From an uncultured bacterium (lineage in GTDB: Bacteria > Bacteroidota > Bacteroidia > Bacteroidales > Muribaculaceae), in NCBI GenBank assembly GCA_905214715.1, contig CAJMMT010000004.1:112477-176476 (forward strand): a DNA stretch of 64,000 nt. Direction: 5' to 3'. The position numbers and the translations under genes are program-made. This document shows positions 56,190 to 64,000 of this stretch, one piece after another. Under the pieces are notes generated by a model. The model had not been told where the DNA came from, ran no database searches, and saw only the letters and a list, made by a program, of their open reading frames with translations. Position 1 is the stretch's first letter, and each line of letters begins with the position of its first letter.

Positions 56190-57731
56190 TCAATGATTCT
56201 TGTGCCTCATTAATCTGTTTCTGATCGACGTCGTAATCAAACTCCGTTCACTGTGTGTAACTCCGAACACCATTACCAACAGGACTCCTGCGACAAAAGC
56301 TCCGGATGCTTTGATCAACAATCCGGTCCACAGCGATTCCACAACTATATATATCGAACCCCAGTACAATAGCACCGAAGGTATGGTTACGATAATAATC
56401 GGTAGCACTACCTTACCGAGGTATGAGGAAATGGAGAGACCAACCTGTTTCTTTGCCACCTTTAGTCGTATAACCATGGTTAATGCCATTATCATGATGA
56501 GCACCACCATTGTGGACAAGGGAGAGGCTCCTGATTTCAATGTCAACCAGGCGATCGGTATAAACATCAATGTGCATGAGCCTGCCAATATCTGGTAATT
56601 CCTGATTTTTCCCGTCGCCCTTATCATCTGCGTTATAGGTTGCTCCAGACAATTGACCAATCCGAATACCAGCGACAGACAGGCGAATCCTACCATTTCA
56701 GGACTCTTTGAATCCGGGCCAAGCCATACTTCAAGTATCTGGTCCATTGCGCATATCAACGGAAACGATAGAATATACAACAGATAAAACGAGAACTTCG
56801 AACTCTGTATCGCCAGATTCCTCATTCTGTCAAGTTCGTTGGCGGCATACGATTTTATTATCTGCGGGGTCACCGCCATGTAGAAATTGGACGAGAACGA
56901 AGATATGACCTGTTGAATTCTATCACCAATCGCCTTGGCCGCGTTTATAACCGGTCCGAAGTAAATGTTAAGCAATACATTCTGTCCCTGGGTGGCGAGA
57001 ACCCCAGACAGAGCGCCGAGCAGATTCCACCCGGTATAGGCGGTCAGTTCCTTGAAAAGGCCTTTGTCCCAGACAAATCTTATCTTGCAATATTTGAATT
57101 TCCTGTGGCAATAGATGGAATAGAAAGCGAAATTCAACATACATACACCCATCTGCAATATGCCGTACAACTTCAGTTTCTCGCCGGAGAATATAAGCAA
57201 CAGATAGACTATCCCGAGTTTCAGAACTCCGTCAAGTATGCTCAGATAAGCGAACGCGCTCATTCTCTCGTTCGATATGATGGAGGAGGTGAACGGAATC
57301 GCCATCATGTTGAAAAGAAATGATACAAGGCATGTCTGATAGACAAACTTTGCCGCGTCCAATCTGTCAGCCGGTATTTTCAGGAATCCGTCGAACGCAT
57401 ATATACCGGCTATTTCGCCTATCAGCAATATCACCACTGATATTACGGCGAAGCCCATCAGAAGAAGACTGAAAGTCTTGCCGTAACCTTCATAATCTTT
57501 CTTGCCTAAATGGAAGGATAGGAATCTTTGTGTAGCCGAGGTCAAGGTAGCGGTAAGCACTGAGAACAGGGCCACGAAACTGCCTACGACGTTGTAGATA
57601 CCGTAATCCTCGACTCCGATGGCCTCAAGTGTTATCCTGACTGTAAAAAGACTTATCACAGTCAGAAATAACATTCTACCATACAGGAAAAGAGTATTTT
57701 TAGCTATTCGTTTATTATCAGATGATGCCAT
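56190..57731 (-). CDS. Wzx-type polysaccharide flippase
   Basis: A 513-residue membrane transporter of the MATE/MOP superfamily with about 14 TM segments. The start IAKNTLFLYGRMLFLTVISLFTVRITLEAIGVEDYGIYN is the standard RfbX/Wzx helix pair, and ATSATQRFLSFHLGKKD follows. It should move the lipid-linked repeat unit across the inner membrane. It is the first core polysaccharide gene; the 190-base gap before it contains the 3'-end repeat of the HEPN-like gene and no promoter that I can recognise. Confidence 0.9.
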   Translation of the reverse strand: MASSDNKRIAKNTLFLYGRMLFLTVISLFTVRITLEAIGVEDYGIYNVVGSFVALFSVLTATLTSATQRFLSFHLGKKDYEGYGKTFSLLLMGFAVISVVILLIGEIAGIYAFDGFLKIPADRLDAAKFVYQTCLVSFLFNMMAIPFTSSIISNERMSAFAYLSILDGVLKLGIVYLLLIFSGEKLKLYGILQMGVCMLNFAFYSIYCHRKFKYCKIRFVWDKGLFKELTAYTGWNLLGALSGVLATQGQNVLLNIYFGPVINAAKAIGDRIQQVISSFSSNFYMAVTPQIIKSYAANELDRMRNLAIQSSKFSFYLLYILSFPLICAMDQILEVWLGPDSKSPEMVGFACLSLVFGLVNCLEQPITQMIRATGKIRNYQILAGSCTLMFIPIAWLTLKSGASPLSTMVVLIMIMALTMVIRLKVAKKQVGLSISSYLGKVVLPIIIVTIPSVLLYWGSIYIVVESLWTGLLIKASGAFVAGVLLVMVFGVTHSERSLITTSIRNRLMRHKNH

Positions 57732-57893
57732 TTATAAAACTCGCTATTGTTACTATACCCTATAAGCAATTAAAAGGGACGTGCGGATTGGGAAAGAGGA
57801 ATTTCCGGAATCGGGTTAAACTTTTTTCCTCGGCTTTCGCCTCGGCTCGGTTAGAGAAAGAAGACTGCCTGGACCGGAAGGATCGGCGGCTTT

Positions 57894-57925
57894 CTTTGCT
57901 TCGCGGTAGTCCTCACTTCGTTAGG
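57894..57925 (-). repeat. 3'-end repeat, copy 2 of 3
   Basis: On the minus strand the sequence reads TAACGAAGTGAGGACTACCG then CGAAGCAAA, differing from the other copies only at its 5' edge. Its first bases are the TAA stop of the 820-aa gene. Confidence 0.75.
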
Positions 57926-60383
57926 CGAGCTCCTGACCGAGAGGGAAACTCCCTCCTTCGGAAGAGGATGTTGCTTCGGGTTCGGCTTTTAAGCTGTCAA
58001 GGTATCGGAATACTCCTGTCAGGTCTTTTGCCGATGTTGAGATGCAGGATTGAATAGCCTCCATTAAGGCGTTGAAAATACTCTCTTCCTTCAACAGTTC
58101 GTGTAGACTTTTCTGGTCTTCGAATTTCTCTCCTGAATAACGGTCGAGAATTCTATCCCATGCTCGGTTCAGATCTACAGCGTTAGTGTTGAGGGTATTT
58201 ATATCATCTGCCGTTATGTCGGCGAATTCTCTACCGCTGAACAATTTGAAGTTGGCTGCGAACCGTTTCCGTTTTTCAGATTCAGACAGTCCGTCGATGT
58301 CTGTAAGCCTAAGATTGACATCACCAAAACATTTGGCGTTCTTCCTTGACTCCTCATCTTCTATTAGAAGCAATAGATCTTCAGTCAGCATTACAGGGTT
58401 GACATGAATTTCAAGAAGATCGTGGCTGTTGATAAACTTCAAAGGTGAGAACAAGAGCCAAAAGTATGTCTCATCGGGGCGGCAACTTTCAGCATAGCGT
58501 TTTCTGTACTCGAAGAATGTATGATCTCGCGTAAGAAATGCCGGTTTGGGCTGGTCCTTACTTTCAAACAGGAACTCTCCCATTATTGCATCATGCTTCA
58601 GCACTCCTGGTCCTTTGGTTGTTCGAGATCTTGATATTACTTCGGAAAATATCTCGTATGAGTCTTTGAGTCTTTTGTCGTCGTAATAATCTATGTCTTC
58701 TATCTCAATTCTCAGTTTATTTTCAAGCAAATTCCGTATGACTCTCCTTAGTCCACGTTCCGCATATTCGTCAATCTTATCAGGCTCAATTGTCAGCGGA
58801 ACCCTGAAATAAGCATAAAGGTACTCTGCGAATGTCGTAATATCTTCCGGCAGTTTACTGTTTGTTTTCAGCCATATATAATGGTGATAAAACACGTTAC
58901 GCGACAGCAGCCCTGCTCCGAATCCGGGCAGCGTTTCAAAGTGCAATAGACGAACAGCCTGTATTACGTGCTGGCAAATCTCTTTCAGATAGACTCGGCA
59001 TAATTTGATGTTAACCTTTTCATCGTCGCGGCTGAGTTTAAGAAGATGGTCGGCCACCATAGAGTCGAGGTTGTCTTCGACCGGAACATCATCAAGAACG
59101 GTACATAGCATAGGCAACACTACTTGGGTGTCAAGATACACATTGCGCTTCACCCTTTGGTCAGAGAGGATTCCGGAAATGGCATCGGCCATGCTGCTTA
59201 TGGCTTTGCCGGTACTGATGCGGAACATTATGTCGTTAGTACGGCATAATTCCACTATCTTGCGGAATATTTCCTTTGCACTTTCCTCGTCCGGGAAATA
59301 GCCTTTAAGATAGTCAAGGAATGTATTGCTGTCTGGATTCTCGAATTCCTCTTGTCTGTCGGCATCTGATATAAGTAACCAACGGTCTTGCAGGAATAAT
59401 CCAAGACAATCGCATACCTCTATAATCTTTCCTTCAAGGGAAGTGCCTGACAACAGCTCACTGAGGCTTTGATTAAACAAAGTCTTGTTTGCGTTGCAAT
59501 TTGCCTCTGATTCGTCAAGCCTGGACCGCTGGTCTTCCGTAAGAGAGTATTTTCCCGTAGCAGTGTCGAGCAGTATATGACCGTTTTTCTCTATCCTCTT
59601 TATACGCGCTGTTATAGTAACGTCTGCACGCTTCCCTATCAGGCCTTCTACATGAGCCGATAACTCGCTTGCTGTCTGTGGGCCATCTTTATGCAGACTG
59701 CGCAGTATGTAGCATTCTATCACCTGGTTTTTAAGGTCGCGGGTTGTCTTGCTATAATTAAGAAAGTCGTAAGCCTGCAGGTCCTCATCTGTAGCCTGAT
59801 ACTCTTCGGGAGTGGGGTCGTAAAGGTCCGGAAATACCGATAACAGCTGGGCTTCATACTTCAATATTATAAGTATGAAGGCACTTAGTATATACATAAG
59901 CCGCTCAGCTATCTCGGCTTTTGTTATTTCGGGTGTGTTATGTATTTGTTCGTTTCGTGCCTTTTCAGCGCGATAGAGCACATAGCGTCCATCGCCGTTT
60001 CCTTTCCAGTTTCCTCCATGTGTATTACTGCCACTCATTGAGGGGAATACACCAAGACGTCCCACCAGCGATTTGAAAGTATCTGTAGTGTATGTATTCT
60101 GAGTAAACGCAATAAGACGTTTCAGGAAGCTGTCCATGCAGCTCGACAATGCTTTGACCGGCGCCAATTCTCCTACCTTGGTTATACAGGCTTGTTCAAG
60201 ATAGCCGATTACTTCTTGCGCAAATCCGTTGAGAATTGGATAATTAGTCCTCATAGCCACAATCTTGAAGAAGGCGTTTATGGCTTTGTCTATCTGCGCT
60301 TCGGTGTAGCCATAATTTTCCTGACCAAACACACGGATGCAGTCTAATCGTATTTCCTTCTTTATGTTGGCGTAATCTATCAT
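57921..60383 (-). CDS. HEPN-like / winged-helix / PIN-like protein, candidate RNase effector
   Basis: An 820-residue cytoplasmic protein that I do not recognise as a named family. I chose ATG 60383; a TTG nine codons upstream also opens the frame. Residues 1-190 are helical and hold RNEQIH at 143-148, the RX4H pattern of HEPN RNases. Residues about 221-291 look like a winged helix (TASELSAHVEGLIGKRADVT). Residues about 411-640 resemble a PIN-like nuclease, with VYLDTQVV (Asp 418), Glu 468, LKHDAIM (Asp 598) and LTRDHTF (Asp 620). The C-terminal part is unknown. It lies 97 bases after a membrane coiled-coil gene with which it probably forms an operon. An RNA-cutting defence or stress role is an inference. 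Confidence 0.55.
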   Translation of the reverse strand: MIDYANIKKEIRLDCIRVFGQENYGYTEAQIDKAINAFFKIVAMRTNYPILNGFAQEVIGYLEQACITKVGELAPVKALSSCMDSFLKRLIAFTQNTYTTDTFKSLVGRLGVFPSMSGSNTHGGNWKGNGDGRYVLYRAEKARNEQIHNTPEITKAEIAERLMYILSAFILIILKYEAQLLSVFPDLYDPTPEEYQATDEDLQAYDFLNYSKTTRDLKNQVIECYILRSLHKDGPQTASELSAHVEGLIGKRADVTITARIKRIEKNGHILLDTATGKYSLTEDQRSRLDESEANCNANKTLFNQSLSELLSGTSLEGKIIEVCDCLGLFLQDRWLLISDADRQEEFENPDSNTFLDYLKGYFPDEESAKEIFRKIVELCRTNDIMFRISTGKAISSMADAISGILSDQRVKRNVYLDTQVVLPMLCTVLDDVPVEDNLDSMVADHLLKLSRDDEKVNIKLCRVYLKEICQHVIQAVRLLHFETLPGFGAGLLSRNVFYHHYIWLKTNSKLPEDITTFAEYLYAYFRVPLTIEPDKIDEYAERGLRRVIRNLLENKLRIEIEDIDYYDDKRLKDSYEIFSEVISRSRTTKGPGVLKHDAIMGEFLFESKDQPKPAFLTRDHTFFEYRKRYAESCRPDETYFWLLFSPLKFINSHDLLEIHVNPVMLTEDLLLLIEDEESRKNAKCFGDVNLRLTDIDGLSESEKRKRFAANFKLFSGREFADITADDINTLNTNAVDLNRAWDRILDRYSGEKFEDQKSLHELLKEESIFNALMEAIQSCISTSAKDLTGVFRYLDSLKAEPEATSSSEGGSFPLGQELA

Positions 60384-60480
60384 CGCTTGTGGTTCCGACC
60401 TTGCATACAATATATTACTTCAGGCGCGCGAGGAGCTTTTAGCTGCTTGTCGGTTTTGAAGCGTGCCGGTGCAGGGAGGA

Positions 60481-61356
60481 TTATTCGGCGCTGTAGAGGG
60501 TGTCGACCGGTGCGTTGTCGCTGTCTTGCGCGATTACCTTTCGGGGAGTTTTCGGAATGAAGTGTATTGACTCGAATCTCGGATATTCCTTTTTCTCAAG
60601 CTCTGTTTTGTAAAAGAATCCGAGACGGGCGGTTACTCCCGGTGTCTTGAAATAATTCTTGACGCTTATCTTGTTTATTCCATCCTGCGGGGCGTAGAAC
60701 TGACTGAACACTTGATAGTTCTTTCCGTCGGAATCCTGACGGACTACATCAATGTATATGGCTCCTATCTTGTCTATTATCCGCTTGTCTTGGAAGTAGA
60801 AGGTAAACAACACGTAGTCTTCCGTCAATCCTACAGGCGGCAGAAACACAAAGGCCGAAGTTTCTCCGCTGAAAACAAATCCTTTCTTTACTGTCGGGAA
60901 TTGACTTGACGGAAGTATTTCGTTGTATTCGGCTATCTGTGTTTTAAGTTTCTCTATTTCAAGCTTGGAACGGTCAGTTTCCTGAATCAGAGGTTCCTGA
61001 TTCCCCAATATAGACTGCTGGTTGGAAATTGTCTTTTTTATACCAGAAAGTTGCGATGATTCTTTATTCAAACTGTCAAGCAATTGTTCCCGTTGCTCAG
61101 GAGTCATTTGGGCAATGTTGGTCTCACGTGAAAGCTGAACGCTCTGAATCTCTCTTAGAAGCGCTATCTCCCGTTCTAATTTCTTTTGCGAAATATAAGA
61201 GATGACAAGTACAAACGCAAACAAAATAATCGAGATAACCCACATAACGCGGCTTGAGACTCTTGATTCTTTCTTAGGATGCGTAACAAGAAGAATAAAG
61301 TAGAGTACAAGCATCAACAGAGCCATGCCGGCTATGATGTAGAACCCGACGTTCAT
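60481..61356 (-). CDS. Membrane-anchored coiled-coil protein
   Basis: A 291-residue protein of unknown function. Two TM helices at about 4-24 and 37-56 are joined by a short basic loop. Residues 57-145 have the heptad pattern of a coiled coil (KKLEREIALLREIQSVQLSRE, later KLEIEKLKTQIAEYNEIL). The rest, 150-290, is beta-rich and contains KKGFVFSGETSAFVFLPPVGL and VTARLGFFYKTELEKKEYP. Its start is three bases past the stop of the small membrane protein. It may be the sensor or scaffold part of a three-gene unit with the HEPN/PIN-like protein. Confidence 0.7.
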   Translation of the reverse strand: MNVGFYIIAGMALLMLVLYFILLVTHPKKESRVSSRVMWVISIILFAFVLVISYISQKKLEREIALLREIQSVQLSRETNIAQMTPEQREQLLDSLNKESSQLSGIKKTISNQQSILGNQEPLIQETDRSKLEIEKLKTQIAEYNEILPSSQFPTVKKGFVFSGETSAFVFLPPVGLTEDYVLFTFYFQDKRIIDKIGAIYIDVVRQDSDGKNYQVFSQFYAPQDGINKISVKNYFKTPGVTARLGFFYKTELEKKEYPRFESIHFIPKTPRKVIAQDSDNAPVDTLYSAE

Positions 61357-61359
61357 AAT

Positions 61360-61686
61360 TCAGTTTGAGTCTGGCGATTTTTCGCTCTTATGTATAATTA
61401 GGTTTAACGATCCTTCCCACGACAACCCTGCGAATATGCAATTACGCCATCCATCAGGCTCCATAGTTATCATGGCTATCACAGTTCCGATAATAGGAAG
61501 CAATATGAAATTCAGACGGAAATAAAAAGCCGGCGTTTTTCCCGGAACCAATTGGGTAAGAAATGGTATGGCACCTTTGAAATCCTTGCCGTATACCGTA
61601 AGCATATGCGCGATAATAGCTCCAATCCAAGTTTCTATCCAGGGAAGGAGTCCTGCTATTTGGGATATGTCTATGGTATATGACAT
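61360..61686 (-). CDS. Small membrane protein
   Basis: A 108-residue protein with hydrophobic segments at about 8-34, 54-75 and 79-98 and a charged tail ending EKSPDSN. It resembles holin-sized membrane proteins in length and layout but I see no family signature. It starts the three-gene unit; about 170 bases with a repeat separate it from the 179-aa gene upstream, and no clear promoter is visible there. Confidence 0.6.
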   Translation of the reverse strand: MSYTIDISQIAGLLPWIETWIGAIIAHMLTVYGKDFKGAIPFLTQLVPGKTPAFYFRLNFILLPIIGTVIAMITMEPDGWRNCIFAGLSWEGSLNLIIHKSEKSPDSN

Positions 61687-61750
61687 TTATATTTCTCCAC
61701 GCTTCTTTCGAGGTGTTTGCTATTGGCGGCCGGGAGTAGCGGCGGCTTCA

Positions 61751-61788
61751 TTTGCTTCGCGGTAGTCCTCACTTCGTTCGGACCACGA
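61751..61788 (-). repeat. 3'-end repeat, copy 3 of 3
   Basis: Read on the minus strand it is TGGTCCGAACGAAGTGAGGA then CTACCGCGAAGCAAA, identical to copy 1 except for one base. It lies about 70 bases past the stop of the 179-aa gene. Confidence 0.75.
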
Positions 61789-61859
61789 TTTGGCTGCCGG
61801 GATGAGGGTGTTGCTTTTAGTTGTGGGACCGGGAGCGTTTCTTTTGCCGGGGCGCGGTT

Positions 61860-62399
61860 TTAGCCGGGGTGGTGCCAGCGCTGTTTGGCTTGCTGCTGGT
61901 CGGGGAGGAAGGCCCATAGGTCGGCCTGGTGGAGGAGGGTCAGGCGTTTGCGCGAGGTTTCGGGGGATTGGTCGCGGAAGGTTTTGGCGCGGCCTAATTC
62001 CCTTAGCCAGCGGTCTATGACGCAGTTGCGCCATTGCAGATATTTGTAGGGTACTGAGGCTCCGTCGGTGTGCAGTATCGGTTCGAGCATCAGCATCAGA
62101 TCTTCCTGGGTTGCTGTCTTGTCGCCGGCGAGCCATAGGGTCATGGCCCGGTCGAAGTGGCGGGCCATTGTTCCGCTTGCCGGGGCGCGGTGGTGCGCTA
62201 TGCGGTAGGCGGTGGCGTAGGGACCGGACAGGGCGGCTATTTCGCCGGCGGTGCCGGTGCGCAGGGTGGCTTCTACCTCGGGGAGATGGTCGCGCAAGGC
62301 TTTTGCGGCTTTGCGGGCCTCGGGGCCGAGGGGGCGGAAGTCTATCGGCTCTATGCCGGCTTGGGCGCAATCTTTTAACAGGGCTTGGAGAGTAGTCAT
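61860..62399 (-). CDS. Unknown protein, possible UpxZ-like partner of the NusG-type regulator
   Basis: A 179-residue, Ala/Leu/Arg-rich, mostly helical and soluble protein. I find no named domain. It starts one base after the stop of the integrase-NusG fusion, so the two are surely cotranscribed. In Bacteroides capsule loci the second gene is UpxZ, a small inhibitor of antiterminators from other loci; size and position fit, but sequence similarity is not evident to me. GC content is high, unlike the polysaccharide genes downstream. Confidence 0.55.
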   Translation of the reverse strand: MTTLQALLKDCAQAGIEPIDFRPLGPEARKAAKALRDHLPEVEATLRTGTAGEIAALSGPYATAYRIAHHRAPASGTMARHFDRAMTLWLAGDKTATQEDLMLMLEPILHTDGASVPYKYLQWRNCVIDRWLRELGRAKTFRDQSPETSRKRLTLLHQADLWAFLPDQQQAKQRWHHPG

Positions 62400-62400
62400 T

Positions 62401-63891
62401 TTACAGGAGCTGGAGGAAGGCTTCTTCTATTTTTACTTGCCAGATTATGTTGTTGGCGTCGTTTATGCGCAGCAGGAAGGTGCGCATGGCGCTTTCCGGG
62501 TCTTTTTCTCCGGTTTTATTTCCGGGATTATTGCCCGTTCCGGTGGTTTTGGCGCCGGCTTGTTTGTAAATCGTGCCTTCGTAGCCTTTGAAGTCGCCGC
62601 CGGTTATCCTTACTCTTCTTTCGGGCTGCAGGTCGGGGTTCTGCCGGTATTCCACTTTCAGAGACTGATCCACTACGCCTATCATCTTTTGGAACATTTC
62701 CATGTCGCGACGCGATATCACGGCGTAGGGCGCGCCGGGAGCGGCGGTGGTGCGGAAGCACCAGGCGAGGTCTCCTATCTCGCTGAAGAGTGGCTGTACT
62801 CGGTCGGGGCGTGCTCGGAAGAAGAGTATCTTAGGGATATAGGGTATTTCGCGACGTATTTTCTTTTTGCCTTCGCGGGTTACTATCAGGCGCGTGGGAT
62901 AGAAGAAATGGACTTCACGCAATAGTTTCGGTTTCTGCTGCCTCAGCCGGTCGCGGATGTCGTCAGGAGTGTTACGGTCGCGCAGGAACATCGCGTACCA
63001 GCGTGGCGAGACGCTGTTGAGGGAGTCGGCCACCTGTCGCAGAATGGCAACCCGAGCGGCTTCGTCAAGCGGAATCGGCTCTACGAGTTCGAGCCAGCGA
63101 CGTGTAGCCGGTATAGTGGCAAACATGCCGGCAATTTTCTCGGGTGCGATACCGCAGTTCAAGGCGGCATCTACCCACCAGCCACGTATTATCTCGGGAG
63201 TGAGAGCGCCTGTTGAGCGATAGCCGAGGTCGGTGAGCAACCGGCCCATACGGGTGCCGATCTGCCGGGACACCTGCCCGGTGCGTCGCACTCCGTGGCC
63301 GAGCGGGAAGACGTAGCTGCGCCGTTCGCGCGGCATGTGGTCGGTTATTTCCCTGAGTTGCTCTATGCCGTTGTCGGCGTCGCTGAATTTCAGCTCCGTA
63401 ACTCGGCTGAAAGGGGCTCCGCCGCTGTAAAGCAGATACAACAGGGCGCAGGCTTCTGTCTTTTCTGTTTCGGTAAGCCGATGGATTTTCTCCGGGAGAC
63501 GATAAACGATGGAGGGTATAGGGAGAGTAGTGTCGTCGGGGTAGAGAGTCGGATCGGCGATCTTTTCGCGAAGCTCGCTGAAGAGGGCTTCGGCATGGCT
63601 GTCGCCGGGCCTGTATGCGGTGTATAGGGTATGGAGTTTGCCTAAGTAACGTTTCAGGGTCAGCGGAGTGCATCCCTTGGCCACCATGAGGGCGGTCCAG
63701 TTACGGATGTTTCGGCGGTCGGCTTCCGGGGATTGGCCGTCGGCTACCCGTGGAGTCTTAAGGAAGGAGGCGCAGGTTCGTTGCAGTATATAGTCGCCGT
63801 GTCCCTCCGAGAGGGTCGCAGATTCAACAAAAGTATAAAAGTCAATAACAGTATTGTTTTGATTTGCAACAGTTTTATCTATACCGCACAT
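62401..63891 (-). CDS. Integrase-like domain fused to a NusG/UpxY-type antiterminator
   Basis: A 496-residue chimera. Residues about 15-275 resemble a tyrosine recombinase: a SAM-like N-terminal helix bundle, then LLYLLYSGGAPFSRVTELKFS with the first catalytic-type Arg (163). The HxxR box reads EIIR (Glu 233, Arg 236) and the nucleophile position in ATRRWLELV is Trp (266), so cleavage is unlikely. Residues 297-405 match the NusG N-terminal domain as in UpxY (RWYAMFLRDRNTP, FFYPTRLI, IPYIPKILFFRA), and 426-445 is a KOW motif (RVRITGGDFKGYEGTIY). It is the first gene of the capsule locus and most likely its antiterminator, with the dead integrase part perhaps giving DNA binding. Confidence 0.75.
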   Translation of the reverse strand: MCGIDKTVANQNNTVIDFYTFVESATLSEGHGDYILQRTCASFLKTPRVADGQSPEADRRNIRNWTALMVAKGCTPLTLKRYLGKLHTLYTAYRPGDSHAEALFSELREKIADPTLYPDDTTLPIPSIVYRLPEKIHRLTETEKTEACALLYLLYSGGAPFSRVTELKFSDADNGIEQLREITDHMPRERRSYVFPLGHGVRRTGQVSRQIGTRMGRLLTDLGYRSTGALTPEIIRGWWVDAALNCGIAPEKIAGMFATIPATRRWLELVEPIPLDEAARVAILRQVADSLNSVSPRWYAMFLRDRNTPDDIRDRLRQQKPKLLREVHFFYPTRLIVTREGKKKIRREIPYIPKILFFRARPDRVQPLFSEIGDLAWCFRTTAAPGAPYAVISRRDMEMFQKMIGVVDQSLKVEYRQNPDLQPERRVRITGGDFKGYEGTIYKQAGAKTTGTGNNPGNKTGEKDPESAMRTFLLRINDANNIIWQVKIEEAFLQLL

Positions 63892-63971
63892 GCGAATATT
63901 TCACGCCTCCATATCTATGAAGAAATTTCCCCGAATCAGGCTTACAGCCGGCGGGCAATATGACTCTTTTA

Positions 63972-64000
63972 TTATCCGGGTCTATGTAAGACCCGGATAA
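63972..64000. terminator. Hairpin upstream of the capsule locus, 12-bp stem
   Basis: TTATCCGGGTCT, loop ATGTA, AGACCCGGATAA, ending at the window edge about 80 bases before the start of the NusG-type gene. It may end an upstream gene, or be a leader terminator that the antiterminator reads through. The leader 63892-63971 has no TAnnTTTG box. Confidence 0.6.

Noticed and set aside
61720..62370. A 216-codon frame overlapping the 179-aa gene in another phase
   Set aside because: It is Arg/Pro-rich, begins inside the 179-aa gene and ends in the dispersed repeat; the 179-aa frame starts one base after the upstream stop and is the better gene.
62401..63891. An active tyrosine recombinase switching the capsule promoter
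   Set aside because: The His and Tyr catalytic positions are Glu and Trp, and I see no flanking invertible repeats within the window.

Overview
The window comes from a gut Bacteroidales bacterium, most likely of the Muribaculaceae (Duncaniella/Muribaculum type). The signs are Bacteroidota-type promoters (TAnnTTTG at -7, with a TTTG-like -33 box), several secreted proteins ending in a type IX-secretion-like sorting domain, a PorZ-like protein, a SecDF fusion, BspA-type leucine-rich repeats and a capsule locus led by a NusG-like (UpxY-type) antiterminator. I see no rRNA, tRNA or CRISPR. The genus is an inference.

Layout. 1-5.7 kb: three minus-strand secreted proteins, the first cut by the window edge. 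6.0-7.0 kb: a Crp/Fnr regulator and a divergent spacer with a long inverted repeat. 7.0-14.5 kb: a plus-strand run rdgB, porZ-like, LRR protein, trmB, mrp, panB, closed by a hairpin terminator. 14.6-20 kb: a porin, a RAYT-like transposase with a missing C-terminal part, a small secreted protein and a DUF4143 ATPase, separated by repeat-rich spacers. 20.1-25.6 kb: secDF, a glycosyltransferase and neuB. 25.6-33.5 kb: pyrG, yidC, a NapH-like ferredoxin, thyA, folA, neuC and neuA. 33.5-36.9 kb: an isolated phage terminase large subunit plus portal pair. 37.1-41.9 kb: an SDR, a lipocalin-like lipoprotein, wzi and gyrB. 42.1-42.6 kb: a YafQ-type toxin-antitoxin pair.

42.7-63.9 kb is one long minus-strand surface-polysaccharide locus, visibly more AT-rich than its surroundings in its central part. 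In reading order it starts with a fusion of an integrase-like domain (catalytic residues changed) to a NusG/UpxY-like antiterminator, then a 179-aa protein of unknown function, then a three-gene unit (small membrane protein, membrane-anchored coiled-coil protein, and an 820-aa protein with a HEPN-like RX4H motif, a winged helix and a PIN-like region). The polysaccharide genes follow: wzx, wzy, four GT-B/GT-A glycosyltransferases, a WbsX-like protein, two LbH acyltransferases, an AlaDH/PNT-like dehydrogenase, three ATP-grasp proteins and a GH18 lipoprotein, ending in a strong hairpin. One acyltransferase gene is put out of frame by a run of nine G, which makes it a candidate phase-variable gene.

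How the parts fit: NeuC, NeuB and NeuA together would make and activate a sialic-acid-like nonulosonate, although they sit in two operons about 6 kb apart. The capsule locus has flippase, polymerase and decoration genes but no initiating sugar-phosphate transferase and no Wza/Wzc export genes in the window. The most novel-looking items are the HEPN/PIN membrane unit, the integrase-NusG fusion, the G9 tract and a short repeat found at the 3' ends of three unrelated genes.
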